64,000 bases of DNA from Campylobacter hepaticus (GCF_001687475.2 NZ_CP031611.1:1426001-1490000), one strand, 5' to 3'; positions 46,617 through 56,520 are shown, counted from the stretch's first letter. Made by a program: numbers and translations. The notes: a model not told the origin generated them from the sequence alone.

Positions 46617-47937
46617 TATTTGTAAAAATAAAGGGATCAATATTTTCTTTCATAATATTAATATAATTTTTATTTTCAAGACGTTTATCATCTCTAAAAA
46701 CTGCACGCACCATATCCATACCTGTATAAAAATCTTTCATTAAAACTAGGAAAAGGTATTGTCCAAATTTGCTTGCAATTAGGGTATTTTTATCTTTTAT
46801 TATAGCCCCACTTGTTTTAAGACATAAAAGTTCTAAGTAGAGTTCTTGTTCTAAATTGCAATTTAAAGTTTTGTTAAATTTTTCAATTTCTATTTGTCCT
46901 GAAAAAATTTCATTTAAAAAAACATATTTTATGATTTCTTTTTTGCTAAAACAAGCTTTTGCAATATTAGCATTTTGCTTTTCTTGAATGAGTTTTGCAT
47001 AATGATTTAAATTAAAAGCATTGATTAAAAGCTCTCCATTTAAAAAACTAAAAGCTCCACTGCCAATACCTAAGTATTCATGATGAGAACTGACATATTC
47101 ATCATTAAGTTTATTTTTTTCCAAAGAAAAACTCCAACTGTTATTTTGTATGTAGTTTTTAAAAAAATTACATATGATTTGATAATAGTTTAATTCATTA
47201 TCTTTAAGACTAGTCCCTAAACTTTTAGCAATATTATTTTTTGTAAGGTTGGATTTCATTAAAGGATAGGTGGTAATTTGTTGCGGAGCTAAACTTTTAG
47301 CAATTTCTAAGTCGTTTAAAAGTTGTTTTTCACTTTGTCCAGGTAAGTTAAAAATTAAATCGATATTAAAAATAGGTAAGATATTTAAGGCTTTTGAAAT
47401 TTTTTCTTGAAGTTCTTTTGAAGATCCAAATTTATTATATCTTGCTATTTTTTTTAATGTTTCATCATCAAAACTTTGAACTCCGCAACTTAAACGATCG
47501 ATAATGCCTTTAAACATAGAGAGTTTTTGAGGATCTATATGATTGGGATCGCTTTCACATGAAATTTCTTTTATATTGAATAGTTTTTTGCATAATTCTA
47601 AGGTTTTTAATAATTCATCTTCATTAATGAGTGTTGTACCCCCGCCTACATACATAGAATTAAAGTTAAAACCTTTGTCTTTTATGATTTTAATTTCTTC
47701 TCGAAGATTTTTAAAATATATTTTAGCTAAATTTTCTTCATAATAGTATTTATGAAAACTACAATAAGGACAAAAAGTATGACAAAATGGTATATGGGCA
47801 TAAAGCATATAAGTTTTATTATTTTTAGGAGATTTTTCTTGAGCTTTATTTAAAAGTTTGACATTTAAATTTTTTTGAAGGGATTTTTCCATCATAAAAT
47901 GAGAATATTTTAAAGTTAAATTTTGTAATAAATTCAT
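46600..47937 (-). CDS. Radical SAM protein of the coproporphyrinogen III oxidase (HemN/HemW) family
   Basis: 445 residues. The SAM iron-sulfur motif CxxxCxxC is in HIPFCHTFCPYCSFHKYYY (about 50), followed by MYVGGGTTLINEDEL and DRLSCGVQSFDDETLKKIAR, typical of HemN/HemW. HemN makes protoporphyrinogen IX; HemW relatives are haem chaperones, and ChuW/HutW-like members degrade haem. The protein looks closest to HemN-like paralogues but its exact reaction cannot be set. It converges on hemJ. Confidence 0.82.
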   Translation of the reverse strand: MNLLQNLTLKYSHFMMEKSLQKNLNVKLLNKAQEKSPKNNKTYMLYAHIPFCHTFCPYCSFHKYYYEENLAKIYFKNLREEIKIIKDKGFNFNSMYVGGGTTLINEDELLKTLELCKKLFNIKEISCESDPNHIDPQKLSMFKGIIDRLSCGVQSFDDETLKKIARYNKFGSSKELQEKISKALNILPIFNIDLIFNLPGQSEKQLLNDLEIAKSLAPQQITTYPLMKSNLTKNNIAKSLGTSLKDNELNYYQIICNFFKNYIQNNSWSFSLEKNKLNDEYVSSHHEYLGIGSGAFSFLNGELLINAFNLNHYAKLIQEKQNANIAKACFSKKEIIKYVFLNEIFSGQIEIEKFNKTLNCNLEQELYLELLCLKTSGAIIKDKNTLIASKFGQYLFLVLMKDFYTGMDMVRAVFRDDKRLENKNYINIMKENIDPFIFTNMEFKA

Positions 47938-48065
47938 AACTTACCTAAATATTAATATAATAAAACATAACTTTAACAATTTTTAGCTAAAATAGGGGTA
48001 AATTTTTTCTTTTTTAAACTAAAAAATGATATAAGTTTTATAAAATTATTTAAAAAGGATATAAC

Positions 48066-48317
48066 ATGGATAAAACTAAGATTATTGGAAATTTAAATGC
48101 TTTTTTTAAACAAAGAGAGCAATTTTATTCTTATTTTGATCAAAATATCTCTAAAATTGCTAATACTGAAGTATTTGATTTTAAAAATGCCAAGAATTTA
48201 AATTCAGAAGAAGTGTATAAGCAATTTTATCATTTTGATTATGCAATCAGAAAATTATTACCAAGTATTTATAAAGCTTATGAAATTACAGATGAGGATT
48301 TAAATAAAGATTTTTAA
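48066..48317 (+). CDS. Conserved small hypothetical protein
   Basis: 83 residues, soluble, charged, probably helical; no signal peptide, membrane helix or cysteine. I do not recognise a family. AAAAAGGAT precedes the ATG, and codon use resembles its neighbours, so I believe it is expressed. It lies alone between the divergent HemN-like gene and the convergent cmeC, ending 5 bases before a strong two-way terminator. Confidence 0.75.
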   Translation: MDKTKIIGNLNAFFKQREQFYSYFDQNISKIANTEVFDFKNAKNLNSEEVYKQFYHFDYAIRKLLPSIYKAYEITDEDLNKDF

Positions 48318-48322
48318 AATGA

Positions 48323-48352
48323 TTTAGAGAATAAAGTATTTTATTCTCTAAA
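48323..48352. terminator. Bidirectional terminator between the small protein gene and cmeC
   Basis: Perfect 13-bp stem TTTAGAGAATAAA / TTTATTCTCTAAA with a 4-base loop, placed between convergent stop codons. Confidence 0.85.
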
Positions 48353-48366
48353 AGGTATATCTATTT

Positions 48367-49806
48367 TTATTTTTCTTTGTTAATATATTCATCTTGTTTA
48401 AATCCACCCCCAAAAGCTTTAATAAGATCTATAATTGAATTAGCATAAGCGTATTTGGTGTTATTGAAAATGACTAGAGCATTAAGCCAATTTTGATATG
48501 TTATTAAATAATCTTGCAAGGATATTTCTCCTATATCATAGCGTTCTTTTGCGATTTCATAAATTTTTTTATAAGATTGTTCACTTGCTTGTGCATTATC
48601 ATATTGCAAACGTATAGTTTTTCTAGCTATTAAAGTATAGCGAATTTCTCCAAAAGCTGTAATTAAAGTATTTTGATAGTTTATAAAAGCGGCATCTTTA
48701 TTAAGTTTGGCTAAATTTACATTTTTATAAATTTCTCCCCAATGAAAAATAGGCATTGTAAAATTACCGCCAATGTTCCAAGTTTTAGATCCTCCTTCAA
48801 TAAGAATATCTAAATCTTTACTTTCAAATCCTAAAAATCCTGTTAAAGAAAGATTAGGTAAAAAAGCTGTACGAGCAACTCCAACTAGATAATTTTGTTG
48901 AATAAGTCTTTCTAAAGAAGAGCTAATATCTGGACGTTGAAGTAAAATGGTACTTGAAATTCCAGTTGGTATATTAAATTCTTTTAAATTAAAAACTTGA
49001 TAATTTTGATGCTTATAAAGTATATCATTAAGATCATTTGAGGTTAAAATTTTTAAAGCTTTAAGATAATTTTCTTTATTCAACTTCATTTCATTATATT
49101 GTAAAGCTATACTTTCTAAATTAGCTTTTGTTTGAGCAAGTTCATATTCACTTATAGCACCTACTTTAAATTTTTCATTATGAACTGTGTATATTTCTTG
49201 TGCACAATCATAAGCTTGTTTAAGGGTATTTTCATTTTCATAAGCATTTATAAAATTAAAATAAGTTTGAATTGTCTTTGAAATTATTGAAATTTTAGCA
49301 GCTTCATAATCATATTGACTTGCTTTAAAATTTGATTGTGAAGCATGATATGTATCGCGATATTTTCCCCAAAGATCAATTTCATAATTTAAATTTGCTC
49401 CCATTTTAAAATCATTATCATAGCTTATTTCGCCTGTACGATTATTAGGATGGTTAATAGAAGTTTTTATACGATTAGCATTAGCACTAGCATCTAATTT
49501 AGGCAATAAATTGCTAAAATCTATACCTAATTGAGCTGCTGCTTGTTCCATATGGATAAAAGCAAGTTTTAAGTCGCTATTATTTTGAAGTGCTAAATCA
49601 ACAATTTTATTTAAATTGTTATCTTCAAATTCTTTCCACCATTCTTTGTTAATAGTATTATTGTTTTCTTTTTCCCAATCTAAAGCACCTAATTTATTAT
49701 CAATATTATAATTTATTTCAGGAATTATTAAATTTGGACTTAAAGAACAAGCTGAAATAAAAAGACTAAAGCTTGTTATAATACTTATTGATATTATTTT
49801 ATTCAT
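48367..49806 (-). CDS. cmeC: Outer-membrane efflux channel CmeC
   Basis: 479-residue TolC-type lipoprotein. Signal peptide with lipobox ISAC, lipidated at C20. Two outer-membrane efflux protein repeats (about 65-255 and 280-465), with WWKEFEDNNLNKIVDLALQNN at the start and YDIGEISLQDYLITYQNWLNA near the end. It is the exit duct of the CmeABC pump for bile salts and antibiotics. It overlaps cmeB by 8 bases. Slightly shorter than the roughly 490 residues I recall for C. jejuni. Confidence 0.94.
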   Translation of the reverse strand: MNKIISISIITSFSLFISACSLSPNLIIPEINYNIDNKLGALDWEKENNNTINKEWWKEFEDNNLNKIVDLALQNNSDLKLAFIHMEQAAAQLGIDFSNLLPKLDASANANRIKTSINHPNNRTGEISYDNDFKMGANLNYEIDLWGKYRDTYHASQSNFKASQYDYEAAKISIISKTIQTYFNFINAYENENTLKQAYDCAQEIYTVHNEKFKVGAISEYELAQTKANLESIALQYNEMKLNKENYLKALKILTSNDLNDILYKHQNYQVFNLKEFNIPTGISSTILLQRPDISSSLERLIQQNYLVGVARTAFLPNLSLTGFLGFESKDLDILIEGGSKTWNIGGNFTMPIFHWGEIYKNVNLAKLNKDAAFINYQNTLITAFGEIRYTLIARKTIRLQYDNAQASEQSYKKIYEIAKERYDIGEISLQDYLITYQNWLNALVIFNNTKYAYANSIIDLIKAFGGGFKQDEYINKEK

Positions 49807-52800
49807 GGATTTTATTCCTTTTCTTATTTAGCCATTCATTGAAATTTTCTAGAAGATAGAAAAATAAAGGTACAAAGAAAATTGCTAAAGTAGAAGCTGC
49901 AATCATTCCTCCTATTAGTCCTGTTCCTAAAGAATGTCTTGAAGCACTACCTGCTCCTGTGGCAAAAATCATTGGTAAAACTCCAAAGGTAAAGGCTAAA
50001 GAAGTCATGATGATAGGACGAAATCTGAGTTTTGCTGCTGCTAAAGCGGCTTCAAATACTCCTTTACCTTTTTTAAAACGTTCTTCCATGGCAAATTCAA
50101 CAATTAAAATTGCATTTTTGGCTGAAAGTCCAATAAGAAGTAACAATCCGGTTTGAAAATAAATATCATTGCTAAAACCTCTTAAATAAACAAATAAAAA
50201 AGAACCAAAAACAGCAAAAGGTACAGCTGTAATAACCGCTAAAGGAATTAACCATCTTTCATATTGGGCTGCTAGAATCAAAAATACAAAGATCATACCT
50301 AAAATAAAAGCATAGCTTGCTGTTCCTTGACTTGAAACTTCTTGATAGGCTGATCCACTCCAGGCTATAGAATAATCATCTCCTAAAGTCTCTTTTGCTA
50401 CTTCTGAAATAGCTTGTATTGCTTGTCCTGAAGTATAACCTGGTGCAGGTTGTCCTTGTATTTGTGCTGCAGGGAAAAGATTAAAACGTTTTACATCATC
50501 AGAACCTGAACTTCTTTGTAGGGTTAAGAAAGAATCAAGTGGTATCATTTTTCCATCATTTGAGCGTACAAAAATATTTTTTAATGCATCTTGGGTATTT
50601 CTAAAATCCCCTTTGGCGCGAATATTAACTTGAAAATTCTTGCCCAACATAGAAAAATCATTGACATAATAAGTACCAATAGTTGCATTAATTGTATTGA
50701 AAATATCTTGCATATTAAGATTAAAATGTTTTAATTTATCTCTATCTATTATAAGATTATATTGTGGGAAAGTAGTATCAAGGGTGGTGCGCACTCTAGC
50801 TAATTCTTTTCTTTGGTTGGCTGCAATGATGAGTTTGTTTACATCTTCTTGAATTTGGTTATAGCTTTTCCCACTTTTATTTTGTGCATACATTTCAAAA
50901 CCACCTGTAATACTTAATCCAGGTATAGGAGGTAAGCCTATGAATATACTTGAAGCATTGCGATCAAAAGCAAATTTTTTATTAAGTTGCATGCTGATTT
51001 CATCTGCGCTAATATTTCTATCTTTCCAATCTTTTAATCCTATAAACATTGCAGCTGCATTTTCTTTTAATGAATTGGTAAAAAGATTAAATCCTATCAT
51101 AGCCATAGCATCTTGAATTCCATTGGTTTTTAGAATTTCTTTGCTTATATGATCAACTTGTGAAATTGTTCTATGAACAGCTGATGCTGAAGGAAGATTG
51201 ATAATGCCTATCATTAAGCCTTGATCTTCTTCAGGAACTAAGGAATTTGGTATAGCTTTATAAAGATAAAAAATTGCTCCTAGCATAATACAAAAAATAA
51301 GGACAAAGCGAAGAGTTCTTTTGAGAATATATGCTACTCCAGCACTAAATATAGCAGTACTCCAATCAAAAAAATCATTAAAATTTTTTACAAATTTAAA
51401 AGGTTCTTTTTCATTGCGTCTTAAAAAAAGAGCACATAAAGATGGAGTTAAAGTAAGAGCTACAAAGCCTGATATGGCTACAGAAATTGCTAAAGTTAAT
51501 GCAAATTGTCTTTGAATTTCTCCTACAAAACCTGATATAAAAGAAACAGGTATGAAAACAGCACAAAGTACAAGTACTATGGAAATTACAGGAGAGCTTA
51601 CTTCTTGCATGGCTTTAATAGCGGCATCTTTTATGCTTATTTGTGCATTTTCATGTAAAATTCTGTCAATATTTTCTACCACAATAATAGCATCATCTAC
51701 AACAATACCAATAGCTAAAATTAAGGCAAATAATGTAAGTAGATTAATACTAAAACCTAAAATATAAAGTCCAGCAAAGGTTCCTAGTAAAGAGACAGGA
51801 ACTGCTATCATAGGAATAAGTGTTGCCCGGAAATTTTTTAAAAACATATACATTACGATAAGAACTAAAATTAATGCTTCAATAAAGGTTTTTATAACTT
51901 CTTTGATAGATTGTATCACAAATTTTGTTGTATCATAAGGAATTTTATAAGTTAAACCTGCGGGAAAACTTTTGGAGAGTTCTTGCATTTTATTTTGTAC
52001 AAGTTCTACCGTACGTAATGCATTAGCTCCTGATTGCAGATTGATGATAATTGGTACTGCATCATTACCATTTAAACGTCCTTGAGAACTGTATTGTTCT
52101 GAACCTATCTCAACATCAGCTACATCTTTAAGTCGTAAAAAGGATCCATCATCATTGACTCTTAGGATGATATTTTCAAATTCTTCAGGATTTTGTAATC
52201 TGCCTTGCATAGTAATGGAATAAACATAAGGAGATTTATGAGTAAGGGGTTCTTCCCCTATTTTACCTGTTGCATATTGAGCATTTTGATCATTAACTGC
52301 AGAAATTACATCAGTGGCTGTTACATTAAATTTGTTTAATAAATCAGGTTTGAGCCAAATTCTTAAAGAATAGTTGCGATTGCCTATGGCATTTGCATCT
52401 CCTACACCTGGTATTCTTTTTAATTCGTCTAAAATATTTAAAGAAATGTAATTATATACGTCTGTGGAATTCATAGATCCATTATTTGAATATACTGAAA
52501 TTGCAGCAAGAGTTGTTGATGAGGTTTTTTTTATCGTTACTCCAAGTTTTTTTACTGCTTCTGGCATTTTTGCAATTGCAGCTGAAACTCTATTATTAAC
52601 ATCTATAGTTGCTTGATCTGGATTTGTACCTATTTCAAAATATATAGTTAAATTCATGCTTCCTGAGGAGCTTGAAGTTGATTCCATGTATATCATATTG
52701 TCGACACCATTAACAGCATCTTCAATAGGAGTGGCAACTGTTGAGGCTATAGTTTGAGCATCTGCTCCTGTATAAGTTGCACTCACTTTAACTGTAGGAG

Positions 52801-52921
52801 GAGTTAAAGAAGGGTATTGTTCTATGGGTAAATTTACAAGCCCTATAAGACCTGCTAAAGAAATAATAATGGCAACAACTGAAGCAAAAATAGGTCTTTC
52901 AATAAAAAATTTAGAAAACAT
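49799..52921 (-). CDS. cmeB: RND efflux transporter CmeB
   Basis: 1040-residue inner-membrane proton-driven pump of the HAE1 RND family. Start MFSKFFIERPIFASVVAI is typical. Twelve helices; proton-relay Asp pair in ILAIGIVVDDAIIVVENIDRI (helix 4) and the RND signature GFVALTLTPSLCALFLR. Two large periplasmic loops for drug binding, e.g. GSGSDDVKRFNLFPAAQI. Its ATG overlaps the cmeA stop by one base. Confidence 0.96.
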   Translation of the reverse strand: MFSKFFIERPIFASVVAIIISLAGLIGLVNLPIEQYPSLTPPTVKVSATYTGADAQTIASTVATPIEDAVNGVDNMIYMESTSSSSGSMNLTIYFEIGTNPDQATIDVNNRVSAAIAKMPEAVKKLGVTIKKTSSTTLAAISVYSNNGSMNSTDVYNYISLNILDELKRIPGVGDANAIGNRNYSLRIWLKPDLLNKFNVTATDVISAVNDQNAQYATGKIGEEPLTHKSPYVYSITMQGRLQNPEEFENIILRVNDDGSFLRLKDVADVEIGSEQYSSQGRLNGNDAVPIIINLQSGANALRTVELVQNKMQELSKSFPAGLTYKIPYDTTKFVIQSIKEVIKTFIEALILVLIVMYMFLKNFRATLIPMIAVPVSLLGTFAGLYILGFSINLLTLFALILAIGIVVDDAIIVVENIDRILHENAQISIKDAAIKAMQEVSSPVISIVLVLCAVFIPVSFISGFVGEIQRQFALTLAISVAISGFVALTLTPSLCALFLRRNEKEPFKFVKNFNDFFDWSTAIFSAGVAYILKRTLRFVLIFCIMLGAIFYLYKAIPNSLVPEEDQGLMIGIINLPSASAVHRTISQVDHISKEILKTNGIQDAMAMIGFNLFTNSLKENAAAMFIGLKDWKDRNISADEISMQLNKKFAFDRNASSIFIGLPPIPGLSITGGFEMYAQNKSGKSYNQIQEDVNKLIIAANQRKELARVRTTLDTTFPQYNLIIDRDKLKHFNLNMQDIFNTINATIGTYYVNDFSMLGKNFQVNIRAKGDFRNTQDALKNIFVRSNDGKMIPLDSFLTLQRSSGSDDVKRFNLFPAAQIQGQPAPGYTSGQAIQAISEVAKETLGDDYSIAWSGSAYQEVSSQGTASYAFILGMIFVFLILAAQYERWLIPLAVITAVPFAVFGSFLFVYLRGFSNDIYFQTGLLLLIGLSAKNAILIVEFAMEERFKKGKGVFEAALAAAKLRFRPIIMTSLAFTFGVLPMIFATGAGSASRHSLGTGLIGGMIAASTLAIFFVPLFFYLLENFNEWLNKKRNKIHE

Positions 52922-54024
52922 TATTGTGCTCCAATTTCTCTAACTTCACTACCAATATGAATTTTTGTAAAATTATCTAAGATGATTTTATCTCCATTTT
53001 GTAAGCCTTGATCAATGATAGCATATTCATTATTTTGATAACTTATATGTATGGAAGCTTTTTCTACTTTTCCATTTTTAAAAAGAAAAACATAAACATC
53101 GTTTTGATCTTGTTTTATAGCTAGTTGGGGTATTTTAAAGCCATTTTTTTGTATAAATGCATCTGAGGTAATTGTTGCAAAAGCTCCTGGTAATAATGAA
53201 GAATTGTTATTTTCAAAAATAGCTTTTGCTTTTACTGTGCCACTATGAGCATCAATTACAGAATCAATAAAATAAAGCTTTCCTTTAATTGTCTCTCCAT
53301 TAAAATGTAAGTTGGCATGGATATTATCTAAATCCCATCTTCCATTTTGAGTGTTGCGAACCAAGTTAAGTTTATCTGTATCTGAAATAAAAAAATCTGC
53401 ATAAATAGGGTTTAAATTAGTAATTCTAACAAGTTCACTTGATGAAGCACTTACATAATCTCCTACGTTAATTAAAGCATCGCCTATGGTGCCATCAAAT
53501 GGAGCCTTTATTTTTGTATGATCTAGGTCGATTTTTGCGTTTAGAAGTTGAGCTTTAGCACTTGTTAAATGAGCTTTGGAATTATCAAATGTGGCAAGAG
53601 CAGCATCATATTCTTTTTGGGAGATTGCGCCTTTATTAAAAAGAGTTTTGGAGCGATTAAAATCCTTACTGGCATTTTCAAAATTTGCTTGAGCCATTAA
53701 GGTTTGTCCATAAGCAATATCAACATTAGCTTTAAATTTATTTTGTTCTATTATAAATAAAGTTTGTCCTTTTTTTACAATATCGCCAGCTTTAAAAAGT
53801 TTATTTACTATTATACCACTAACTTGAGGTTTTATAATAACATCATAATTGCTAACTAGCTTAGCTGGATAAGTAAAACTAAGTGGTAAATCTTCAGAGT
53901 GTACCATCATAGTTGTTACAGGTTGAGGCGGCATTTGCATTTTTGGTGTTTGTTCTTTAGTGCAAGCAATGAATAAGGATATAATGCTTAAAGTTAGAAT
54001 AATTTTTTTTGGAAATAATCTCAT
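52921..54024 (-). CDS. cmeA: Efflux periplasmic adaptor CmeA
   Basis: 367-residue lipoprotein adaptor of the RND pump; lipobox LFIAC with lipidation at C21. Order of domains: first half of the lipoyl domain (VIIKPQVSGIIVNKLFKAGDIVKKGQTLF), helical hairpin (about 95-160), second lipoyl half (DHTKIKAPFDGTIGDALINVGDYV), beta barrel and membrane-proximal domain. Clearly related to but diverged from C. jejuni CmeA. A 30-bp inverted repeat, a match to CmeR operators, lies 27 bases upstream of its ATG. Confidence 0.95.
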   Translation of the reverse strand: MRLFPKKIILTLSIISLFIACTKEQTPKMQMPPQPVTTMMVHSEDLPLSFTYPAKLVSNYDVIIKPQVSGIIVNKLFKAGDIVKKGQTLFIIEQNKFKANVDIAYGQTLMAQANFENASKDFNRSKTLFNKGAISQKEYDAALATFDNSKAHLTSAKAQLLNAKIDLDHTKIKAPFDGTIGDALINVGDYVSASSSELVRITNLNPIYADFFISDTDKLNLVRNTQNGRWDLDNIHANLHFNGETIKGKLYFIDSVIDAHSGTVKAKAIFENNNSSLLPGAFATITSDAFIQKNGFKIPQLAIKQDQNDVYVFLFKNGKVEKASIHISYQNNEYAIIDQGLQNGDKIILDNFTKIHIGSEVREIGAQ

Positions 54025-54050
54025 AATTTTGCCTTGAAAAATTTAATGTT

Positions 54051-54080
54051 AAAATTTTGTAATAAAAATTACAAAATTTT
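54051..54080. promoter_or_regulatory. CmeR operator candidate in front of cmeA
   Basis: Perfect 13-bp arms AAAATTTTGTAAT / ATTACAAAATTTT with a 4-base spacer. The core TGTAATAAAAATTACA closely resembles the 16-bp inverted repeat bound by CmeR upstream of cmeABC in C. jejuni (TGTAATAAATATTACA as I recall). It lies between the likely -10 element and the cmeA start. Confidence 0.8.
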
Positions 54081-54099
54081 TTAAGCTATTTTTTGGTTA

Positions 54100-54105
54100 A
54101 TTATA
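54100..54105 (-). promoter_or_regulatory. Candidate -10 element of cmeABC
   Basis: ATTATA on the + strand, TATAAT read leftward (within AAGATATAATTAACC). It places the start of transcription around 54093, so the operator would occupy roughly +13 to +42 and repressor could act as a roadblock. Confidence 0.45.
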
Positions 54106-54133
54106 TCTTAATTTAGTTAATAAATTTGTTATT

Positions 54134-54772
54134 TTAAGATAGGTTTTTATGGCTATTAATTCCATTTAGAAAAATATTGACTATAAATTCAACATGTTTT
54201 TTTTGTTCTTTTTTATTTTTTAAAGGAGCGTTGATTAAAACATTAAGATGATGATAGGGTTCTTTAAGCATGGTGCAAAAAGTAATAGCAAGTTTTTCAG
54301 CATTTTTTTTCATGAAAGAATCTTCTTGTTGTTGAAAAAAATCCATAAGAATATTATAAGAAAAATTTTGTTGATTATTATCTATCCAATTAGCAAGATG
54401 TCTGTCTTTATCATAAACTTGAGAATAGACAATTCTACCGAAGGCTACAGCTTCTGGCTGATTGAAAATTTCTACAAAAGCCATTCCAAAAGAAATTAAA
54501 ATTTCTTTTAAGCTTCCATCTTTAATTTCTTGTGTTTTTGAGCGAATAAGGTGAAAGTGTTTTTTACATATATCATCTAAAATTTCAAAAAATAATCCTT
54601 CTTTATTTTTAAAACTATCATAAATATTAGAATAAGAACCTCCAGATAATTTAATAATATCGCTAAGACTTGTTTCTTGGTATCCTTTTGTTAAAAAAAG
54701 TTCTAAGGCTACATTTTTAATTTTTTCTTGTCTAGCTAAAACTTTCTTTGAGGGTGTTTTATTTGAATTCAT
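54134..54772 (-). CDS. cmeR: TetR-family repressor CmeR
   Basis: 212 residues. N-terminal TetR helix-turn-helix (ALELFLTKGYQETSLSDIIKLSGGSYSNIYDSFKNKEGLF, about 22-61) and a helical ligand domain. CmeR represses cmeABC and is released by bile salts. The ATG overlaps the ccoG stop (TAATG), with AAAGGAT inside ccoG as ribosome site. It lies directly upstream of cmeA on the same strand, as in C. jejuni. Confidence 0.93.
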   Translation of the reverse strand: MNSNKTPSKKVLARQEKIKNVALELFLTKGYQETSLSDIIKLSGGSYSNIYDSFKNKEGLFFEILDDICKKHFHLIRSKTQEIKDGSLKEILISFGMAFVEIFNQPEAVAFGRIVYSQVYDKDRHLANWIDNNQQNFSYNILMDFFQQQEDSFMKKNAEKLAITFCTMLKEPYHHLNVLINAPLKNKKEQKKHVEFIVNIFLNGINSHKNLS

Positions 54773-56136
54773 TATTGATCCTTTATGATTGTGCTTTTTG
54801 GGTATACAAATATACTTTTTCTAGAAACTGAAATCTCTTGATCATCTGTAGCATAAGCTTTTATATGAAGAGTTAAGATCGTATCTTTTTGATCATAGTT
54901 TGCTAATTTTTTTGTAGCTTTAATCACTACTATTTTTTTAGCTTGTTCTCCTGCTTTTAATATAAAAGATTTTTTTGGTCGTATAATTTCAATTCCACCA
55001 TCAACTCCTTCTAAATTCGCTTTGAAATAATACTCATGAGTTTTAGAGTCTGTATTTTGAAATAAAAAAGTATAAGCATTTGAAATGACTGTTTCTCCTT
55101 TAATATTTGAAATATTGTATAATTCACTACTACGATTAATATTTAAGAGCATATTTTCTTTTTTATTTCCCATAATAATTAAGATTGCTAAAGCAATTAA
55201 AAGAATGATAAAATAAGCTACAGTTCTAAATCTTAAATAATGAATTTTATCGCCTGTTTGGATAGCTTTGGCACTAGTCCAGTTAATTAGACTTGGTCTA
55301 TTAAAATTATTTTGTACTTTTGAACAAGCATCTGCACATTCAAGACAGTTAATGCATTCAAGTTGCATACCTTTGCGTATATCAATATGTGTAGGACAAA
55401 TACTAACGCAAGCTTCACAACCTATACATTCTCCTTGAGGTGGTTTTTTGTAAAGTTTATTATGATCTTTATAAATTAAACCACCGCGTTTTTCATCATA
55501 AATAACTTGCATAGTATCATGATCAAACATAACAGATTGTATTCTTGCATAAGGACAAACATAAATACAAAATTTTTCAGCTAAATAAGTTATATCAAAT
55601 GTAAATAATAAACTAGCGTAAAATAATATTCCCATTAAAAGTAAATGTTCTTGAGGATTTTGTATATAATAAAAAAAATCTTCAGGAGGAATAAAATACC
55701 AAAGTAAGTTACTTATAGCAGCTATAGAAATGAGATAAAAAAGAATTATTCCTATAAATTTTCTAAAATACTTTCCTTGATATTCTTTTTGTTTATTATT
55801 AATATTTTGACGAATTTTAAGAATTTTAGTTTGAATAATATCTCTATATATAACCCTAAAAATAGTTTGAGGACAAGTCCAAGCACACCAAATTCTTCCA
55901 CTTAAAGTTGTAATAAAAAAGATGAATAAAAAAAGAAATATAAGAACAAAGGGCATGAGATAAAATTCTTGCGTTGAAAAAGACATAAAAAATAAATTTA
56001 ATTTAGAATGATCAAAACTTAAAAGAAAAAAATGGTTTCCATTTATTCTTATAAAAGGCAAAACAAGTATAACAATACTTGCAATTAAATATACAAAATA
56101 TCGCTTTTTTGTATAAGTTGTAATATATCCTTGCAT
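54772..56136 (-). CDS. ccoG: CcoG/RdxA-like membrane ferredoxin
   Basis: 454 residues: about five membrane helices, a FixG/CcoG pattern (WCAWTCPQTIFRVIYRDI; FCIYVCPYARIQSVMFD), then two 4Fe-4S motifs CIGCEACVSICP and CINCLECADAC, and a C-terminal immunoglobulin-like domain. CcoG helps deliver copper to cbb3 cytochrome oxidase by reduction of copper. No cco structural genes are adjacent; it leads into cmeR with a one-base overlap. Confidence 0.88.
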   Translation of the reverse strand: MQGYITTYTKKRYFVYLIASIVILVLPFIRINGNHFFLLSFDHSKLNLFFMSFSTQEFYLMPFVLIFLFLFIFFITTLSGRIWCAWTCPQTIFRVIYRDIIQTKILKIRQNINNKQKEYQGKYFRKFIGIILFYLISIAAISNLLWYFIPPEDFFYYIQNPQEHLLLMGILFYASLLFTFDITYLAEKFCIYVCPYARIQSVMFDHDTMQVIYDEKRGGLIYKDHNKLYKKPPQGECIGCEACVSICPTHIDIRKGMQLECINCLECADACSKVQNNFNRPSLINWTSAKAIQTGDKIHYLRFRTVAYFIILLIALAILIIMGNKKENMLLNINRSSELYNISNIKGETVISNAYTFLFQNTDSKTHEYYFKANLEGVDGGIEIIRPKKSFILKAGEQAKKIVVIKATKKLANYDQKDTILTLHIKAYATDDQEISVSRKSIFVYPKSTIIKDQ

Positions 56137-56255
56137 TTTAAAATTCCAAGTTCATAATCTTAATAAAACATTAACTTTGCAATTTAATAATTATATCTGA
56201 TAAAACTAAAACAATTTTTAAATGCTTTCTAAGTTAGAATTAATAAGAAAAATTT

Positions 56256-56261
56256 TATAAT
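56256..56261 (+). promoter_or_regulatory. Candidate -10 element for rpsU
   Basis: TATAAT in AATTTTATAATAATAAG, 42 bases before the rpsU GTG start, in the 167-base region divergent from ccoG. Confidence 0.4.
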
Positions 56262-56303
56262 AATAAGCTAAAAATTTATTTTTATAGAAAGGTGGTGAGG
56301 ACT

Positions 56304-56516
56304 GTGCCAGGAATTAAGGTGCATCCTAATGAGTCTTTTGATGAGGCTTATCGTAAATTCAAAAAACAAGTAGATAGGAATCTAGTTGTAACTGAAGTAA
56401 GAGCAAGAAGATTTTTTGAGCCTATGACTGAAATTCGTAAAAAACAAAAAATTTCAGCACGTAAAAAAATGCTTAAAAGACTTTATATGCTTAGACGTTA
56501 TGAATCAAGACTTTAA
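56304..56516 (+). CDS. rpsU: 30S ribosomal protein S21
   Basis: 70 residues beginning [20 protein letters not shown] and ending in a basic helix ([17 protein letters not shown]), identical or nearly so to the remembered C. jejuni S21. The start codon is GTG 56304, preceded by GGTGAGG; the frame is open a little further upstream but those codons are part of the ribosome site. A terminator follows at once. Confidence 0.95.
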   Translation: MPGIKVHPNESFDEAYRKFKKQVDRNLVVTEVRARRFFEPMTEIRKKQKISARKKMLKRLYMLRRYESRL

Positions 56517-56520
56517 GCTT

